This document shows, piece by piece, positions 38,412-47,588 of a stretch of 64,000 nt of DNA. The DNA is from Desulfocapsaceae bacterium (GTDB lineage: Bacteria; Desulfobacterota; Desulfobulbia; Desulfobulbales; Desulfocapsaceae). Numbering within the stretch: the first letter of the stretch is position 1; each line of letters opens with the position of its first letter. Below the pieces are notes generated by a model. It searched no databases. It was not told the DNA's origin and saw only the letters and a program-made list of their open reading frames with translations. The stretch spans positions 1 through 64,000 of the forward strand of contig JAUSAB010000054.1 in assembly GCA_030653035.1 (NCBI GenBank). Direction: 5' to 3'. Both the position numbers and the translations under genes were made by a program.

Positions 38412-39151
38412 GTGAAACAGTCCGTTTACAAAAATACCTTGCCGGATGCGGCATTGCGTCCAGACGAAAGGCGGAAGAGATAATAGCTCAGGGAAGAATA
38501 ACAGTGAATGGCGAGGTGGTCACGGCCATGGGCACACAGATAAACCCGTCCACACAGGAGATACGTCTGGACGGCAAAGTTGTCACCCCCCATGACGATC
38601 TTCTCTATGTCCTGCTCAACAAACCACAGGGCTATGTGACCACTCTGTCAGATCCACAAGGGCGCCCCATCGTCACCACCCTGCTTCATGGCATCAACGC
38701 CCGTCTGTTCCCGGTTGGACGACTGGACCTGGATACTGAAGGGGCTCTGATCCTCACCAACGACGGGGAACTGGCCCAGAAGATTCAACACCCCAGCCAT
38801 GAGGTTACAAAAACCTATGAGGCGCAGGTACTGGGTCGGCCATCAGAAAAAATTCTCAAAAAATTAGAGCACGGCATTCTCTTGGAAGGGAAAAAAACGG
38901 CCCCGGCCAAACTTATAGTAATAGCCCAGGAAACGGGGACAACAAGCATCAGAATAACCATCCATGAAGGGAGAAAGCGCCAGGTGAGAAAGATGTTCCA
39001 GACCGTTGGCCATCCTGTTTTGCACTTGAAACGTATTGCCTATGGCCACCTCTTTCTTCAGGGACTCTTAACAGGAAAATATCGCATTCTCACCCCTGCA
39101 GATCTTAAAAAAATCTTTATCAAGAAAATCCCTTTACAAAACAACAAATAG
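38408..39151 (+). CDS. RsuA/RluB-family pseudouridine synthase
   Basis: 247 residues. An N-terminal S4 RNA-binding domain (RLQKYLAGCGIASRRKAEEI, ~6-50) precedes the synthase domain with catalytic Asp in GRLDLDTEGALILTNDG near residue 107. It should convert a uridine of 23S or 16S rRNA to pseudouridine. Size and S4 domain fit RluB best, but RsuA or RluE/F cannot be excluded. It overlaps the ubiD stop by four bases, so translation is coupled despite unrelated functions. Confidence 0.88.
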   Translation: MSETVRLQKYLAGCGIASRRKAEEIIAQGRITVNGEVVTAMGTQINPSTQEIRLDGKVVTPHDDLLYVLLNKPQGYVTTLSDPQGRPIVTTLLHGINARLFPVGRLDLDTEGALILTNDGELAQKIQHPSHEVTKTYEAQVLGRPSEKILKKLEHGILLEGKKTAPAKLIVIAQETGTTSIRITIHEGRKRQVRKMFQTVGHPVLHLKRIAYGHLFLQGLLTGKYRILTPADLKKIFIKKIPLQNNK

Positions 39152-39490
39152 TTGATTAAACTTAAACAGTTAAAGATTCAGGAGTCGTTGTAACATATCC
39201 ATTACCTTTTCAGGCCATGGACAGACGCGCGAATGCTCTGGATAGACGAAGAGCGACTTAACCTTTTTGTTACAGCTCCTTATACCGATCCCGATATTCC
39301 AAGAGTCCCGTAATTATTAAATAACGGCATAACCTATTTTGCAGGGATACGATAAAATTTTCTCACTTGTCTTTTCAAGATGAAACATGCTGTAACCAAC
39401 CCTGAAAAGACAGTATGTATATGCAGTTATCAACTTTTCACTCCAAACGTTTTCACAATACGACAGCACCCGCATTCACAGGAGTAAGAC
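39152..39490 (+). other. Regulatory-looking region upstream of the IHF/HU gene
   Basis: 339 bp without a credible gene. A 9-bp inverted repeat GTCTTTTCA (39369-39377) / TGAAAAGAC (39403-39411) around 25 bases lies about 80 bases before the start codon. GGAG precedes the IHF/HU ATG. Promoter elements could not be assigned with confidence. Confidence 0.4.
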
Positions 39491-39778
39491 ATGAACAAAT
39501 CAGAACTTATTGAAGCCCTGGCCCAAGAAGTTGACCTTCCTCATCGCGAGGCGGCAGCGGTCACCAATACTATTATCGAAACAATGATTGCAGCCTTGGC
39601 CAAAGGCGACAATATTGAGATTCGTGGCTTCGGCAGTTTTGTGATCAAGCATTACCGCTCATATGAAGGACGCAACCCGAAAAGTGGCAAAAAGATAGAA
39701 GTCGCTCCTAAAAAGCTTCCCTTTTTCAAGGTAGGAAAAGAATTGCGGGAACAGGTTAACTCTCACGGCAAGAAATAA
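39491..39778 (+). CDS. HU/IHF-family DNA-binding protein, IHF-beta-like
   Basis: 95 residues, the size of IHF/HU subunits, which bend DNA and help organise the nucleoid and protein-DNA complexes. The DNA-binding arm reads RGFGSFVIKHYRSYEGRNPK, closer to IHF-beta (GFGSF...GRNPKTG) than to HU. Helices 1 and 2 are normal. GGAG lies before the ATG. It stands alone with a long upstream region, typical of a gene under its own control. Confidence 0.88.
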   Translation: MNKSELIEALAQEVDLPHREAAAVTNTIIETMIAALAKGDNIEIRGFGSFVIKHYRSYEGRNPKSGKKIEVAPKKLPFFKVGKELREQVNSHGKK

Positions 39779-39829
39779 TCCGGGGCCAAACAAGAGTCCC
39801 GGGCTTATAACCCTTTACTCAAAGCCCCA

Positions 39830-41161
39830 TTAATCCACAATTTCTCCAACCAGATCGTAGGTTTGAGCTTCGCTTATGTGGACTTGTACAATATCTCCAG
39901 GATTGGCGTTGCCATCCGTAATATAAACACAACCATCAATATCAGGTGCTTGAAAGCGAGTTCGTCCCTCCAGCAGCAGATCTGATTCCCGACTCACTCC
40001 CTCCACCAAGACCGCTTCCACTCGCCGCACATATTTCTGTAAATTTTTCTCTGACACCTCTGCCTGCACCCCGAGAATAAAATCAAGACGATCATTCTTT
40101 TCTGTCTCAGAACATTGGTGTTCAAAATGTTCTGATGGGCTCCCAGCCTCATTGGCATAGGCAAAGACACCGACATGGTCAAGACGAGCTTCCCTCAAAA
40201 ACTGTTCAAGCTTCCTCACGTCATCGTCAGTTTCACCGGGAAAGCCGACCATCAAGGTAGAACGCAAGGCCACATGGGGAAGATACGACCGGATGCGATT
40301 AATCAATTGATACAGATCGTCACTTGCATAATGACGATTCATACTTCTGAGAACTGTATCACTGACATGCTGAAATGGAATATCCATATAGGGAACGATT
40401 CGCGGCTGCTCGGCCATTAAGGAAAGCAGCGCCTCATTAATCCCTGACGGATAGAGATACATAAGTCGGATCCATGGGATGGTACTTCCAGCCAAAAGGG
40501 CCTTGAGCAAGGCAACGAGATGAGTGGATTCTCCGAGATCATCTCCGTAGGCCGTAAGATCCTGGGCAATAAGTGAAAGCTCCCGCACACCCTGCTGTTC
40601 CAGATGTACAGCCTCCTTGACAAGATCATCCGTGGTTCTGCTCCGCAACTCACCCCTGATTAATGGAATCATACAATAGGAGCAGCGGTTATTACACCCC
40701 TCGGTAATCTTCAACCAGGATCTATAAAAAGGGGTGGAAATACGACGAGGCATAGTGTTATCCATCAGAAATCGTTCGGGGACATGCACCTTGTTATGCA
40801 AAGTTCCCGCCATTACAGCGTCTACCAGTGATACTATTTGATGAAAGCCATCAGTTCCAATAAAAAGATCAACCTCTGAGAGTTCAGCAAGCAGATCCTC
40901 TCGGTACCGTTGCACCATGCAACCCGTAACTACCAGTAATTTATCCGGGTTTACCTGTTTATAAAGGGAGAGCTCCAGAATTTCATCAATAGCCTCTTCC
41001 ACCGCCGACTGGATAAAACCACAGGTATTAACAATCAGCATCGACGCCTGTTCCGGGTCTTCTTCAAAAACCCAGCCTGCTTGCTCCAGAAGTCCGAACA
41101 TCAACTCTGAATCCACCAGGTTTTTTGGACAACCCAAACTAATTAAGTGAAAGCTTGCCAT
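39830..41161 (-). CDS. rimO: Ribosomal protein S12 methylthiotransferase RimO
   Basis: 443 residues from the ATG at 41161, which has GAAGAGG upstream; the longer frame to 41281 overlaps the preceding gene. It adds a methylthio group to an Asp of ribosomal protein S12 through a radical-SAM mechanism. The N-terminal domain begins FHLISLGCPKNLVDSELM with the auxiliary-cluster Cys11. The radical-SAM motif CNNRCSYC is near residue 155, and a C-terminal TRAM domain ends at EIVD. It is downstream of the phosphorylase gene by 17 bp, and convergent to the IHF/HU gene. Confidence 0.93.
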   Translation of the reverse strand: MASFHLISLGCPKNLVDSELMFGLLEQAGWVFEEDPEQASMLIVNTCGFIQSAVEEAIDEILELSLYKQVNPDKLLVVTGCMVQRYREDLLAELSEVDLFIGTDGFHQIVSLVDAVMAGTLHNKVHVPERFLMDNTMPRRISTPFYRSWLKITEGCNNRCSYCMIPLIRGELRSRTTDDLVKEAVHLEQQGVRELSLIAQDLTAYGDDLGESTHLVALLKALLAGSTIPWIRLMYLYPSGINEALLSLMAEQPRIVPYMDIPFQHVSDTVLRSMNRHYASDDLYQLINRIRSYLPHVALRSTLMVGFPGETDDDVRKLEQFLREARLDHVGVFAYANEAGSPSEHFEHQCSETEKNDRLDFILGVQAEVSEKNLQKYVRRVEAVLVEGVSRESDLLLEGRTRFQAPDIDGCVYITDGNANPGDIVQVHISEAQTYDLVGEIVD

Positions 41162-41178
41162 ATTTTTTATCCTCTTCC

Positions 41179-41916
41179 CTATTCCCTGGCCCCCATGGCC
41201 GTCATTAACAACTCCGACAACTCCTGACTCCGCTTGCAAAATGCAGGCGTTGCAAATCCAGGTTTCCACTGTTTCTGCCATAACTCATCAGAGACAAGCA
41301 TGCAGGCGGCAAATTCAATCCCTCGAAAATGGGCAACGGTACAGAGCGCCGAATACTCCATATCAATAGCTGAGATATTCTGTTCCCGGCGCAAACGTGC
41401 AAGCAGTTTCTGCGATTCACGATAAGGAGCATCCGTTGACCAGACTCTTCCTTCCTTCCATGCCATCCCACTCTGAGCAAGGGTTTCACGCAACCAGACA
41501 ATCAAGTCCGCAGAGGGTCTCGGTTCTTGATCACTGCTATAATACCCGGACGTCCCTTCCCCGCACAATGCCTGCCCCGGCAGTAACACATTTCCAACCT
41601 CTAAAACCTGGTGCAAGGCGCCACACCACCCAACCAGAAAAATACGTTGGGCCCCAAGGACAATCAATTTTTCCATACACAAGACCGCCATCGGCGCCCC
41701 AACCGCCGGGCCGGCCACAAAAAACGTCTCTTCACTATTTACACAAAGAGAACTGTTAAAAAGAAACCTTTTATTTCCGCCATCAGTAACGACCTTACTC
41801 ATAGCGTAACGAGCCTCAGTGGGATTAACAAAAAGCAACCCTGCCCCAGGAAGCATCTTTTCCTTCCTGGCCCGCAACGGATGCATAATCACATCTTCCC
41901 TGTTATGGTCATGCAT
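41179..41916 (-). CDS. Nucleoside phosphorylase-family protein
   Basis: 245 residues. The PNP/UDP family fold is indicated by GPAVGAPMAVLCMEKLIVLGA near residue 70, the phosphate-site-like FLVGWCGALH and the acidic-core STDAPYRE...IDMEYSALCTVAHF, with the invariant ME of the ribose site. It would split a purine or pyrimidine nucleoside with phosphate, giving ribose 1-phosphate. The exact substrate is not clear (uridine phosphorylase-like overall). A second ATG at 41886 gives a ten-residue-shorter product, and neither start has a strong ribosome binding site. Confidence 0.75.
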   Translation of the reverse strand: MHDHNREDVIMHPLRARKEKMLPGAGLLFVNPTEARYAMSKVVTDGGNKRFLFNSSLCVNSEETFFVAGPAVGAPMAVLCMEKLIVLGAQRIFLVGWCGALHQVLEVGNVLLPGQALCGEGTSGYYSSDQEPRPSADLIVWLRETLAQSGMAWKEGRVWSTDAPYRESQKLLARLRREQNISAIDMEYSALCTVAHFRGIEFAACMLVSDELWQKQWKPGFATPAFCKRSQELSELLMTAMGARE

Positions 41917-41972
41917 AAAGCAACCCTGTGTAACGGTTATCTACAACAATACAATATACATTACGATACAAA

Positions 41973-42010
41973 CGCAAAAAGGCCACAGATTACTCTGTGG
42001 CCTTTTTGCG
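41973..42010. terminator. Bidirectional terminator between the Fo operon and the phosphorylase gene
   Basis: CGCAAAAAGGCCACAG (41973-41988) pairs perfectly with CTGTGGCCTTTTTGCG (41995-42010) around a six-base loop. On the minus strand it follows the atpE stop by 27 bases. Confidence 0.9.
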
Positions 42011-42037
42011 AGATCAGTGCCAAGCACCGCCTCTGTA

Positions 42038-42289
42038 CTATTTGATCAAAGGATTTGCATACAACAGAATCAGAGAGATAACAAGACCGTAAATCGCAAC
42101 AGACTCAGCAAGAGCCATACCGAGGATCATAAATGTCATCAATTTTGGCTGTACTTCAGGATTACGAGCAAGACCCTGGGTCGCGCCGTTACCAACATTA
42201 CCAATACCGATACCTGCTCCCAAACCGGCAAGACCGATAGAGAGGGCAGCGCCAACACAAACCAAACCAAGCATCAAATTACTTTCCAT
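42038..42289 (-). CDS. atpE: ATP synthase Fo subunit c
   Basis: 83 residues, two membrane helices (about 8-30 and 50-78) joined by the polar ARNPE loop (residues 41-45). The ion-carrying carboxylate is Glu62 in LAESVAIYG. The position of the Na+-binding Gln of sodium-type rings is Ile29, and the residue after Glu62-Ser63 is Val not Thr, so a proton ring is favoured (inference). It is the last gene of atpZ-I-B-E, with no b, delta, alpha, gamma, beta or epsilon genes nearby: the F1 operon lies elsewhere, as in many Desulfobacterota. Confidence 0.95.
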   Translation of the reverse strand: MESNLMLGLVCVGAALSIGLAGLGAGIGIGNVGNGATQGLARNPEVQPKLMTFMILGMALAESVAIYGLVISLILLYANPLIK

Positions 42290-42381
42290 TTTGTTCTCCT
42301 TGTAAAAATTAAATTATTTTTGGCCTTCTTCCTACAATCTAAAATATAGTTACAACCCAAACCATTCAAGACGTGCACGCA

Positions 42382-43104
42382 TCAATGCGCATGCTCATTG
42401 GACTGGGTAAAATAAACAACAGTCAACAACACAAAAACCATGGCCTGTACCAGAGAAACCAAGACACCCAGAATCATGATAGGCAGTGGGGCAAAATAGG
42501 CACCAGCCAACATAAACAGGATACCCAGAAGGGTTTCTTTCGCCATGATATTTCCGAAAAGACGGATGGAGAGTGACAGCAGACGAGCAAAATTACTAAT
42601 CAACTCAATGGGAAGCATCAGTGGAATCAGCACTGGCATAGGTCCAAGAAAATGCTTCACATACGCAAAACCATTGGCACGAATTCCGATAATATGATGG
42701 GTAATCCAAACAATAATAGTCAACGCCAGGGTCGTATTGATACTTGAAGTAGGAGACATGAATCCTGGAATCAAGCCGATCAGATTGGCCACGGCAATAT
42801 ACAAGGCAAAGGTGGCAATCATGGGGAAAAGTTTATCAGTCAGATCCCTTCCCATGTTTTCCACAAAGAAGTTATCCATACCACCGATAAGGATTTCCCA
42901 AAAATTCTGCCCTTTGCCAGGCACCATCTCCAAATTACCAAGGGTCAACTTGCCAACTACCATAAGAAAAATCATGGTAAACCAGGTATAGGTCATATAC
43001 GGGGCACACAATTGCTCAACCAGGGTGTGACCGACCGGGCCATGCGGAATGGGCAGTCCCAGTTTTTCCAGGATAATTGATATAAACAGTATTGGATGTT
43101 CCAT
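42382..43104 (-). CDS. atpB: ATP synthase Fo subunit a
   Basis: 240 residues with five to six membrane helices. It forms the ion half-channels against the c-ring. The essential Arg lies in LSLSIRLFGNIMAKE near residue 175, and a second functional helix ends in MVFVLLTVVYFTQ. It sits eight bp after the subunit I gene, and 92 bp before atpE. Confidence 0.95.
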   Translation of the reverse strand: MEHPILFISIILEKLGLPIPHGPVGHTLVEQLCAPYMTYTWFTMIFLMVVGKLTLGNLEMVPGKGQNFWEILIGGMDNFFVENMGRDLTDKLFPMIATFALYIAVANLIGLIPGFMSPTSSINTTLALTIIVWITHHIIGIRANGFAYVKHFLGPMPVLIPLMLPIELISNFARLLSLSIRLFGNIMAKETLLGILFMLAGAYFAPLPIMILGVLVSLVQAMVFVLLTVVYFTQSNEHAH

Positions 43105-43112
43105 AACCCCTC

Positions 43113-43535
43113 TTACCTCCTGCTGCTGATAATATAGCGTCCCACCGCACCAACTGTCGTCAGTGTAATGGTAAACACTACTGTTGACAGCCCCACTAAC
43201 AATCCAAAGATATTCACCTTACCGCTCTTGATGAGCATCAGCAAGACAAGCCCAATAATTGCCAACCGGAGCCAAAATTTAATAATATAGCGTGACTTTC
43301 CAACCTTAAGCGCTTTCTTTTCCCCCTGCCCTTCCTCAGAAGAATCAAGAGATTTCATAAAACGGGCCACATCTTGATGGGTCAACATAAAACTGACAAT
43401 GGAAATAACCCCACCAACCGCTACCGACCAGGCAACCTGCCAAGACCAGCACAGCCAAGCCCCGACACAGAGGACTACAAGACAGACCCAACCCCAAACC
43501 TGTATCTTACGCAGGGATAATAATTCGTCCGACAC
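43113..43535 (-). CDS. atpI: ATP synthase subunit I (AtpI-like)
   Basis: 140 residues. Four hydrophobic segments (about 15-30, 34-49, 85-105 and 110-130) fit the small AtpI family that helps assemble the c-ring. It lies between atpZ and atpB in the standard order of an Fo operon. No catalytic residues are expected. Confidence 0.8.
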   Translation of the reverse strand: MSDELLSLRKIQVWGWVCLVVLCVGAWLCWSWQVAWSVAVGGVISIVSFMLTHQDVARFMKSLDSSEEGQGEKKALKVGKSRYIIKFWLRLAIIGLVLLMLIKSGKVNIFGLLVGLSTVVFTITLTTVGAVGRYIISSRR

Positions 43536-43556
43536 TCTGTTGCAACCGCCCAGACC

Positions 43557-43784
43557 TTAGTCTTTATTTTGCTGTTTGATAATATCAAACAGACTTTTAA
43601 AACCGGCGGCTATACCAAATGCAAGCCCGATAAAAGTAAACCATGGAGTCGTTCGATCATCAAACACCTTCCGGTCAAGATAGATCCCGCCCCCCATACC
43701 AATAAAGATAGCCGCAACAAAGGTAAAGCCTATATGGCCATAGTTGCCCAGCAGGTGGATCATCTCTTTGCTCATTTTCGACAT
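43557..43784 (-). CDS. atpZ: AtpZ-like protein, Fo accessory
   Basis: 75 residues with two membrane helices and a GGGIYLDRKVFDDRTTPWF loop, typical of the AtpZ/AtpQ family encoded before atpI; it is thought to take part in Mg2+ or c-ring handling. I chose the ATG at 43784, preceded by GGTGGAG; a GTG 12 bases upstream is the longer alternative. It begins the four-gene Fo operon. Confidence 0.8.
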   Translation of the reverse strand: MSKMSKEMIHLLGNYGHIGFTFVAAIFIGMGGGIYLDRKVFDDRTTPWFTFIGLAFGIAAGFKSLFDIIKQQNKD

Positions 43785-43834
43785 CTTCGTCTCCACCTTC
43801 GTTCATAGAACGATTCTTTTACAAACAATCGAAT

Positions 43835-43863
43835 CTGTTAGCACGCCCACCTGTCAAAGTCAA
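43835..43863 (-). promoter_or_regulatory. Candidate promoter of the atp Fo operon
   Basis: The minus strand shows overlapping TTGACT (43863-43858) and TTGACA (43857-43852) elements just past the hemL stop codon. TTGACT is followed after 17 bases by TAACAG. The -10 fit is moderate. Confidence 0.35.
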
Positions 43864-45164
43864 CGTTTTTTTAATTTTTTTGCTAATTTTTTGAATGACC
43901 ATTCAGTCATTTCAAGGGCCTTTTCCAGTTGTTTTTCAGTCTGGGCCGCAGAGATAAATGCGACCTCAAACTGCGACGGGGCCAGATAAATCCCCTGAGA
44001 CAACATCTGGCGATAATGCCGGCCATAACGATCGGCATCAGCCGTCATGGCCGATTCAAAATCCACCACCTTTTCAGTGGTAAAAAATCCGGTCATCAAC
44101 GATCCCACCCGATTCAACTGGACGGGGATATTCGTCCGGTCGCTGATCTCACGCAGACGGTCGGCAAACCGGGCCGCCTTATCATTTAACTGCTTGTAAA
44201 ATCCTTCTTTTTTAAGCAGGTTCAAAGTGGCAATACCAGCGGCCATGGCCAGAGGGTTACCAGACAGGGTTCCAGCCTGATAGACCGGCCCGTCAGGAGC
44301 AACCTTATCCATGATATCTGCCCGGCCACCATAAGCGCCAACCGGCAATCCGCCACCAATAATCTTGCCAAGACAGGTCAGGTCGGGCACGACCCCAAAG
44401 TACTCCTGTGCCCCGCCGTAGGCCAGACGGAACCCGGTGATCACCTCATCAAAAATAAGAAGGATGCCAAGTTCCGCAGTGAGTGCCCGCAATTTCTGCA
44501 AAAAACCAGGGGCCGGGGCAACACAACCCATATTGCCGGCCACGGGTTCGATAATCACACAGGCGATATCAAGCGAAGCATCACGCAAGGTCTTCTCAAG
44601 GATCTCTTCATTATTATAAGGGATGGAAACGGTATTTTTCACGATCTCATCGGGCACCCCTGGACTTCCTGGAATACCGAGGGTAATCACCCCCGACCCT
44701 GCCTTGACCAGAAAAGAATCGGCATGACCGTGATAACAACCGTCAAATTTTACAATCACCTTTTTCCCGGTATAACCTCGGGCCAGACGAACCGCACTCA
44801 TGGTTGCCTCGGTACCGGAGCTGACAAAACGGACTTTTTCCACCGATGGCAGGGCGTCCACCACCATGGAGGCAAACTCTATCTCTTTTGGAGTCGGCGC
44901 CCCAAAACTCGTTCCATGCTGCATAGCAGAGGCTATGGCGGCCAGGATCTCAGGATGGGCATGTCCAAGGATCATTGGCCCCCAGGAACAGACAAAATCT
45001 ATATATTCATTGCCATCCACATCATAAACAGATGACCCTTGAGCCCGTTCAATAAAAACCGGATCGCACCCCACTGATCGACAGGCCCGCACCGGACTGT
45101 TTACACCGCCGGGGATAACTTTTCGTGCCTGTTGAAACATCCGCGCAGATATACTTGTGTTCAT
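43860..45164 (-). CDS. hemL: Glutamate-1-semialdehyde 2,1-aminomutase
   Basis: 434 residues. The PLP enzyme makes 5-aminolevulinate from glutamate-1-semialdehyde in the C5 haem/sirohaem/cobalamin pathway. The PLP-binding Lys267 lies in [17 protein letters not shown]. The substrate segment [19 protein letters not shown] is at ~112-130, and FDEVITGFR near 239. It is divergent from the fumarase gene. Confidence 0.96.
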   Translation of the reverse strand: MNTSISARMFQQARKVIPGGVNSPVRACRSVGCDPVFIERAQGSSVYDVDGNEYIDFVCSWGPMILGHAHPEILAAIASAMQHGTSFGAPTPKEIEFASMVVDALPSVEKVRFVSSGTEATMSAVRLARGYTGKKVIVKFDGCYHGHADSFLVKAGSGVITLGIPGSPGVPDEIVKNTVSIPYNNEEILEKTLRDASLDIACVIIEPVAGNMGCVAPAPGFLQKLRALTAELGILLIFDEVITGFRLAYGGAQEYFGVVPDLTCLGKIIGGGLPVGAYGGRADIMDKVAPDGPVYQAGTLSGNPLAMAAGIATLNLLKKEGFYKQLNDKAARFADRLREISDRTNIPVQLNRVGSLMTGFFTTEKVVDFESAMTADADRYGRHYRQMLSQGIYLAPSQFEVAFISAAQTEKQLEKALEMTEWSFKKLAKKLKKR

Positions 45165-45384
45165 TTTTCAACCCCTTCGACGATTATTTTTCTTCACTGT
45201 TTATGCTTCCTGCATTGCATATCATAAACCGCAGAACGATAGCACGCCATACAAAAAACTGTCAAACTGATCCTGCCCGATATTGTGAAATGCATATTCA
45301 CTCGCTATACTGCAATGAGAATCACTTATCAAAGCCTCATTCACCTTGGATGCACTACCTACCTATTCTTCCCTCTTTCCAACT

Positions 45385-46899
45385 ATGACTATAATCAACC
45401 AAGAAGATTTTATCAGCTCCATTGCCGACAGCCTGCAAGCCATCTCCTCCGCCCATCCCCTTGATTTTATTCAAGCCATGGCCCGCGCCTATGAAAAAGA
45501 ACAGAACCAGGCAGCCAAAGACGCCATGGCCCAGATCCTGATTAACTCCCGGATGGCAGCCATGGGCCAGCGCCCGATCTGTCAGGATACCGGTATTGTC
45601 ACCGTTTTCCTGACAGTGGGTATGCAGTGCCGATTCGATACGAAAATGAGTATCCAGGAACTGGTGGATGCCGGGGTACACCGGGCCTGGTTCAACCCGG
45701 AAAATCCCCTGCGCGCCTCAGTGCTCGCCGACCCTGCTGGTACTCGTAAAAATACCGGGGACAACACCCCGGCAGTAATCTATACCGAACTTGTCCCCGG
45801 CAGCACCATCGACATCCGCATTGCGGCCAAAGGCGGCGGTTCGGAGAATAAGAGTAAATTCGTCACCTTAAATCCCGGTGACTCCATTGTTGACTGGGTG
45901 GTGCAAACCGTACCCGCCATGGGGGCCGGCTGGTGCCCTCCGGGAATTCTGGGAATCGGCATTGGCGGGACAGTGGATCGGGCCATGGTACTGGCCAAAG
46001 AAGCGCTGATGGAACCCATCGATATCCAGGACTTGATGGAACGCGGACCAGTGAACCGAATCGAAGAGCTCCGCCTGGAGATCTATGAGGCCGTCAATGA
46101 TTTAGGAATCGGCGCTCAGGGTTTGGGCGGCCTGACCACGGCACTTGATATTAAGATCAAGGACTGCCCAACGCATGCCGCCTCCCTGCCGGTAGCCATG
46201 ATCCCCAACTGTGCCGCCACCCGTCATATCCATTTTACCCTCAATGGCAGTGGCCCCGCGCATTTTGCGCCGCCACATTTTGAAGACTGGCCGCAGATCA
46301 AATGGGAAAGGGGTACAGGGGTGCAACGGGTACAGCTTGATAACATCAGTCGCGAAGAAATCGCCAGTTGGAAAATTGGCGAGACTCTGCTCTTGAATGG
46401 TACCATCCTTACGGGACGGGATGCCGCCCATAGTCGCATCCAGAGGCTGCTGGCCAATGGTGAACCACTGCCGGAAGGTGTGGACTTTAAAGGGAAATTT
46501 ATCTATTACGTCGGCCCGGTTGATCCGGTTGGCAACGAGGTCGTTGGCCCTGCCGGGCCCACCACCGCCACCCGCATGGATAAATATACCGAGATGATGC
46601 TTTCCCAGACCGGCCTGCTGGGCATGATCGGCAAATCAGAACGGGGAGACATCGCCATCGAATCCATCAAAAAGCATGGAGCGGTCTATCTGATGGCCGT
46701 TGGCGGCGCGGCCTACCTGGTTTCCAAGGCGATCAAGAAAGCACGGGTGGTGGCCTTTGGTGATCTGGGCATGGAGGCCATTTACGAGTTTGAGGTGGAA
46801 GATATGCCGGTGACCGTTGCCGTCGACAGCCGGGGTGAGTCTATACACAAAACAGGCCCGGCACTCTGGCAGCAGAAAATCAGGGATTACAGAAAATAA
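45385..46899 (+). CDS. fumA: Fumarate hydratase, class I
   Basis: 504 residues from the ATG at 45385 (517 from an ATG at 45346; neither has a strong ribosome binding site). It is the single-chain [4Fe-4S] fumarase, with fused alpha and beta domains. Cluster and active-site segments include QRPICQDTGIVTVFLTVGM and GLGGLTTALDIKIKDCPTHA. The C-terminal swivel domain has VGPAGPTTATRMDKYTEMM and ALGKSERG-like GMIGKSERG. It serves the citric acid cycle in either direction, and being O2-sensitive it fits an anaerobe. It is divergent from hemL. Confidence 0.93.
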   Translation: MTIINQEDFISSIADSLQAISSAHPLDFIQAMARAYEKEQNQAAKDAMAQILINSRMAAMGQRPICQDTGIVTVFLTVGMQCRFDTKMSIQELVDAGVHRAWFNPENPLRASVLADPAGTRKNTGDNTPAVIYTELVPGSTIDIRIAAKGGGSENKSKFVTLNPGDSIVDWVVQTVPAMGAGWCPPGILGIGIGGTVDRAMVLAKEALMEPIDIQDLMERGPVNRIEELRLEIYEAVNDLGIGAQGLGGLTTALDIKIKDCPTHAASLPVAMIPNCAATRHIHFTLNGSGPAHFAPPHFEDWPQIKWERGTGVQRVQLDNISREEIASWKIGETLLLNGTILTGRDAAHSRIQRLLANGEPLPEGVDFKGKFIYYVGPVDPVGNEVVGPAGPTTATRMDKYTEMMLSQTGLLGMIGKSERGDIAIESIKKHGAVYLMAVGGAAYLVSKAIKKARVVAFGDLGMEAIYEFEVEDMPVTVAVDSRGESIHKTGPALWQQKIRDYRK

Positions 46900-46941
46900 A
46901 AATCGTCACCCAAAAGAAGGTTAACTGCCACACCCCCCTGC

Positions 46942-47352
46942 TCAGTGCAGGTGTTCACCAGTGGAACTCATGGCCAGCTTGCCGGAGCGGACTCCCCGCA
47001 AGGCAATGAGGTTATCGGCCAGCTTCTGGACTTCGGCAGCCTTACCACGAATTATAATAACCTCCAGACAATTATTATGATCCATGTGGACATGGGTGGT
47101 AGAGACAATCTCGTGATGATAGTCATGTTGCAGTTCGGTGATCTTGTCTTGCACTTGATGCCTGTGGTGATCATAGACAAGGGTGATCACTCCCATCACA
47201 TCCTTGTCTGCGGCCCATTCATTCTGGACAGAACGGGCGCGGATCAGATCGCGGATCGCCTCTGAACGATTTTTATAATGATGTTGCTGCATGAATGTAT
47301 CAAAGTCATCCAGCAAATCCTCTTCAATGGAAATGGTAAATCGCTTGAGCAT
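46942..47352 (-). CDS. nikR: NikR nickel-responsive regulator
   Basis: 136 residues from the ATG at 47352 (AAAGG upstream); a GTG nine bases before is an alternative. A ribbon-helix-helix DNA-binding domain (LKRFTISIEEDLLDDFDTFM) is followed by the ACT-like nickel domain. The high-affinity nickel ligands His76, His87, His89 and Cys95 match E. coli NikR by number. It should repress nickel uptake when Ni is replete. No NikR-type palindrome (GTATGA-N16-TCATAC) is visible in the window, so its targets lie elsewhere. Confidence 0.93.
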   Translation of the reverse strand: MLKRFTISIEEDLLDDFDTFMQQHHYKNRSEAIRDLIRARSVQNEWAADKDVMGVITLVYDHHRHQVQDKITELQHDYHHEIVSTTHVHMDHNNCLEVIIIRGKAAEVQKLADNLIALRGVRSGKLAMSSTGEHLH

Positions 47353-47588
47353 TGGTAGCACCTTTCTTTACTTTGAATTATTTTCTCCGTAGCAGGAATC
47401 GAAATCAACCTAATTGCAGGCGGCATATTTCTAGACAAATTAACAGGTAGATTGAAAGATGGAAATCTGAATTTGTATCAGGGAAGAAATCCTGTTTGAT
47501 TTGCTTTGTTTTTTATACTACAAGTTAAAAGGATTCCCTTTTTTTGCGTATATGAATGAAGTAACAAATATTTGAGTTGGAGGTTTAC

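Noticed and set aside
46942-47588. NikR operator near nikR or before the hyd operon
   Set aside because: No GTATGA-N16-TCATAC-like palindrome was found.
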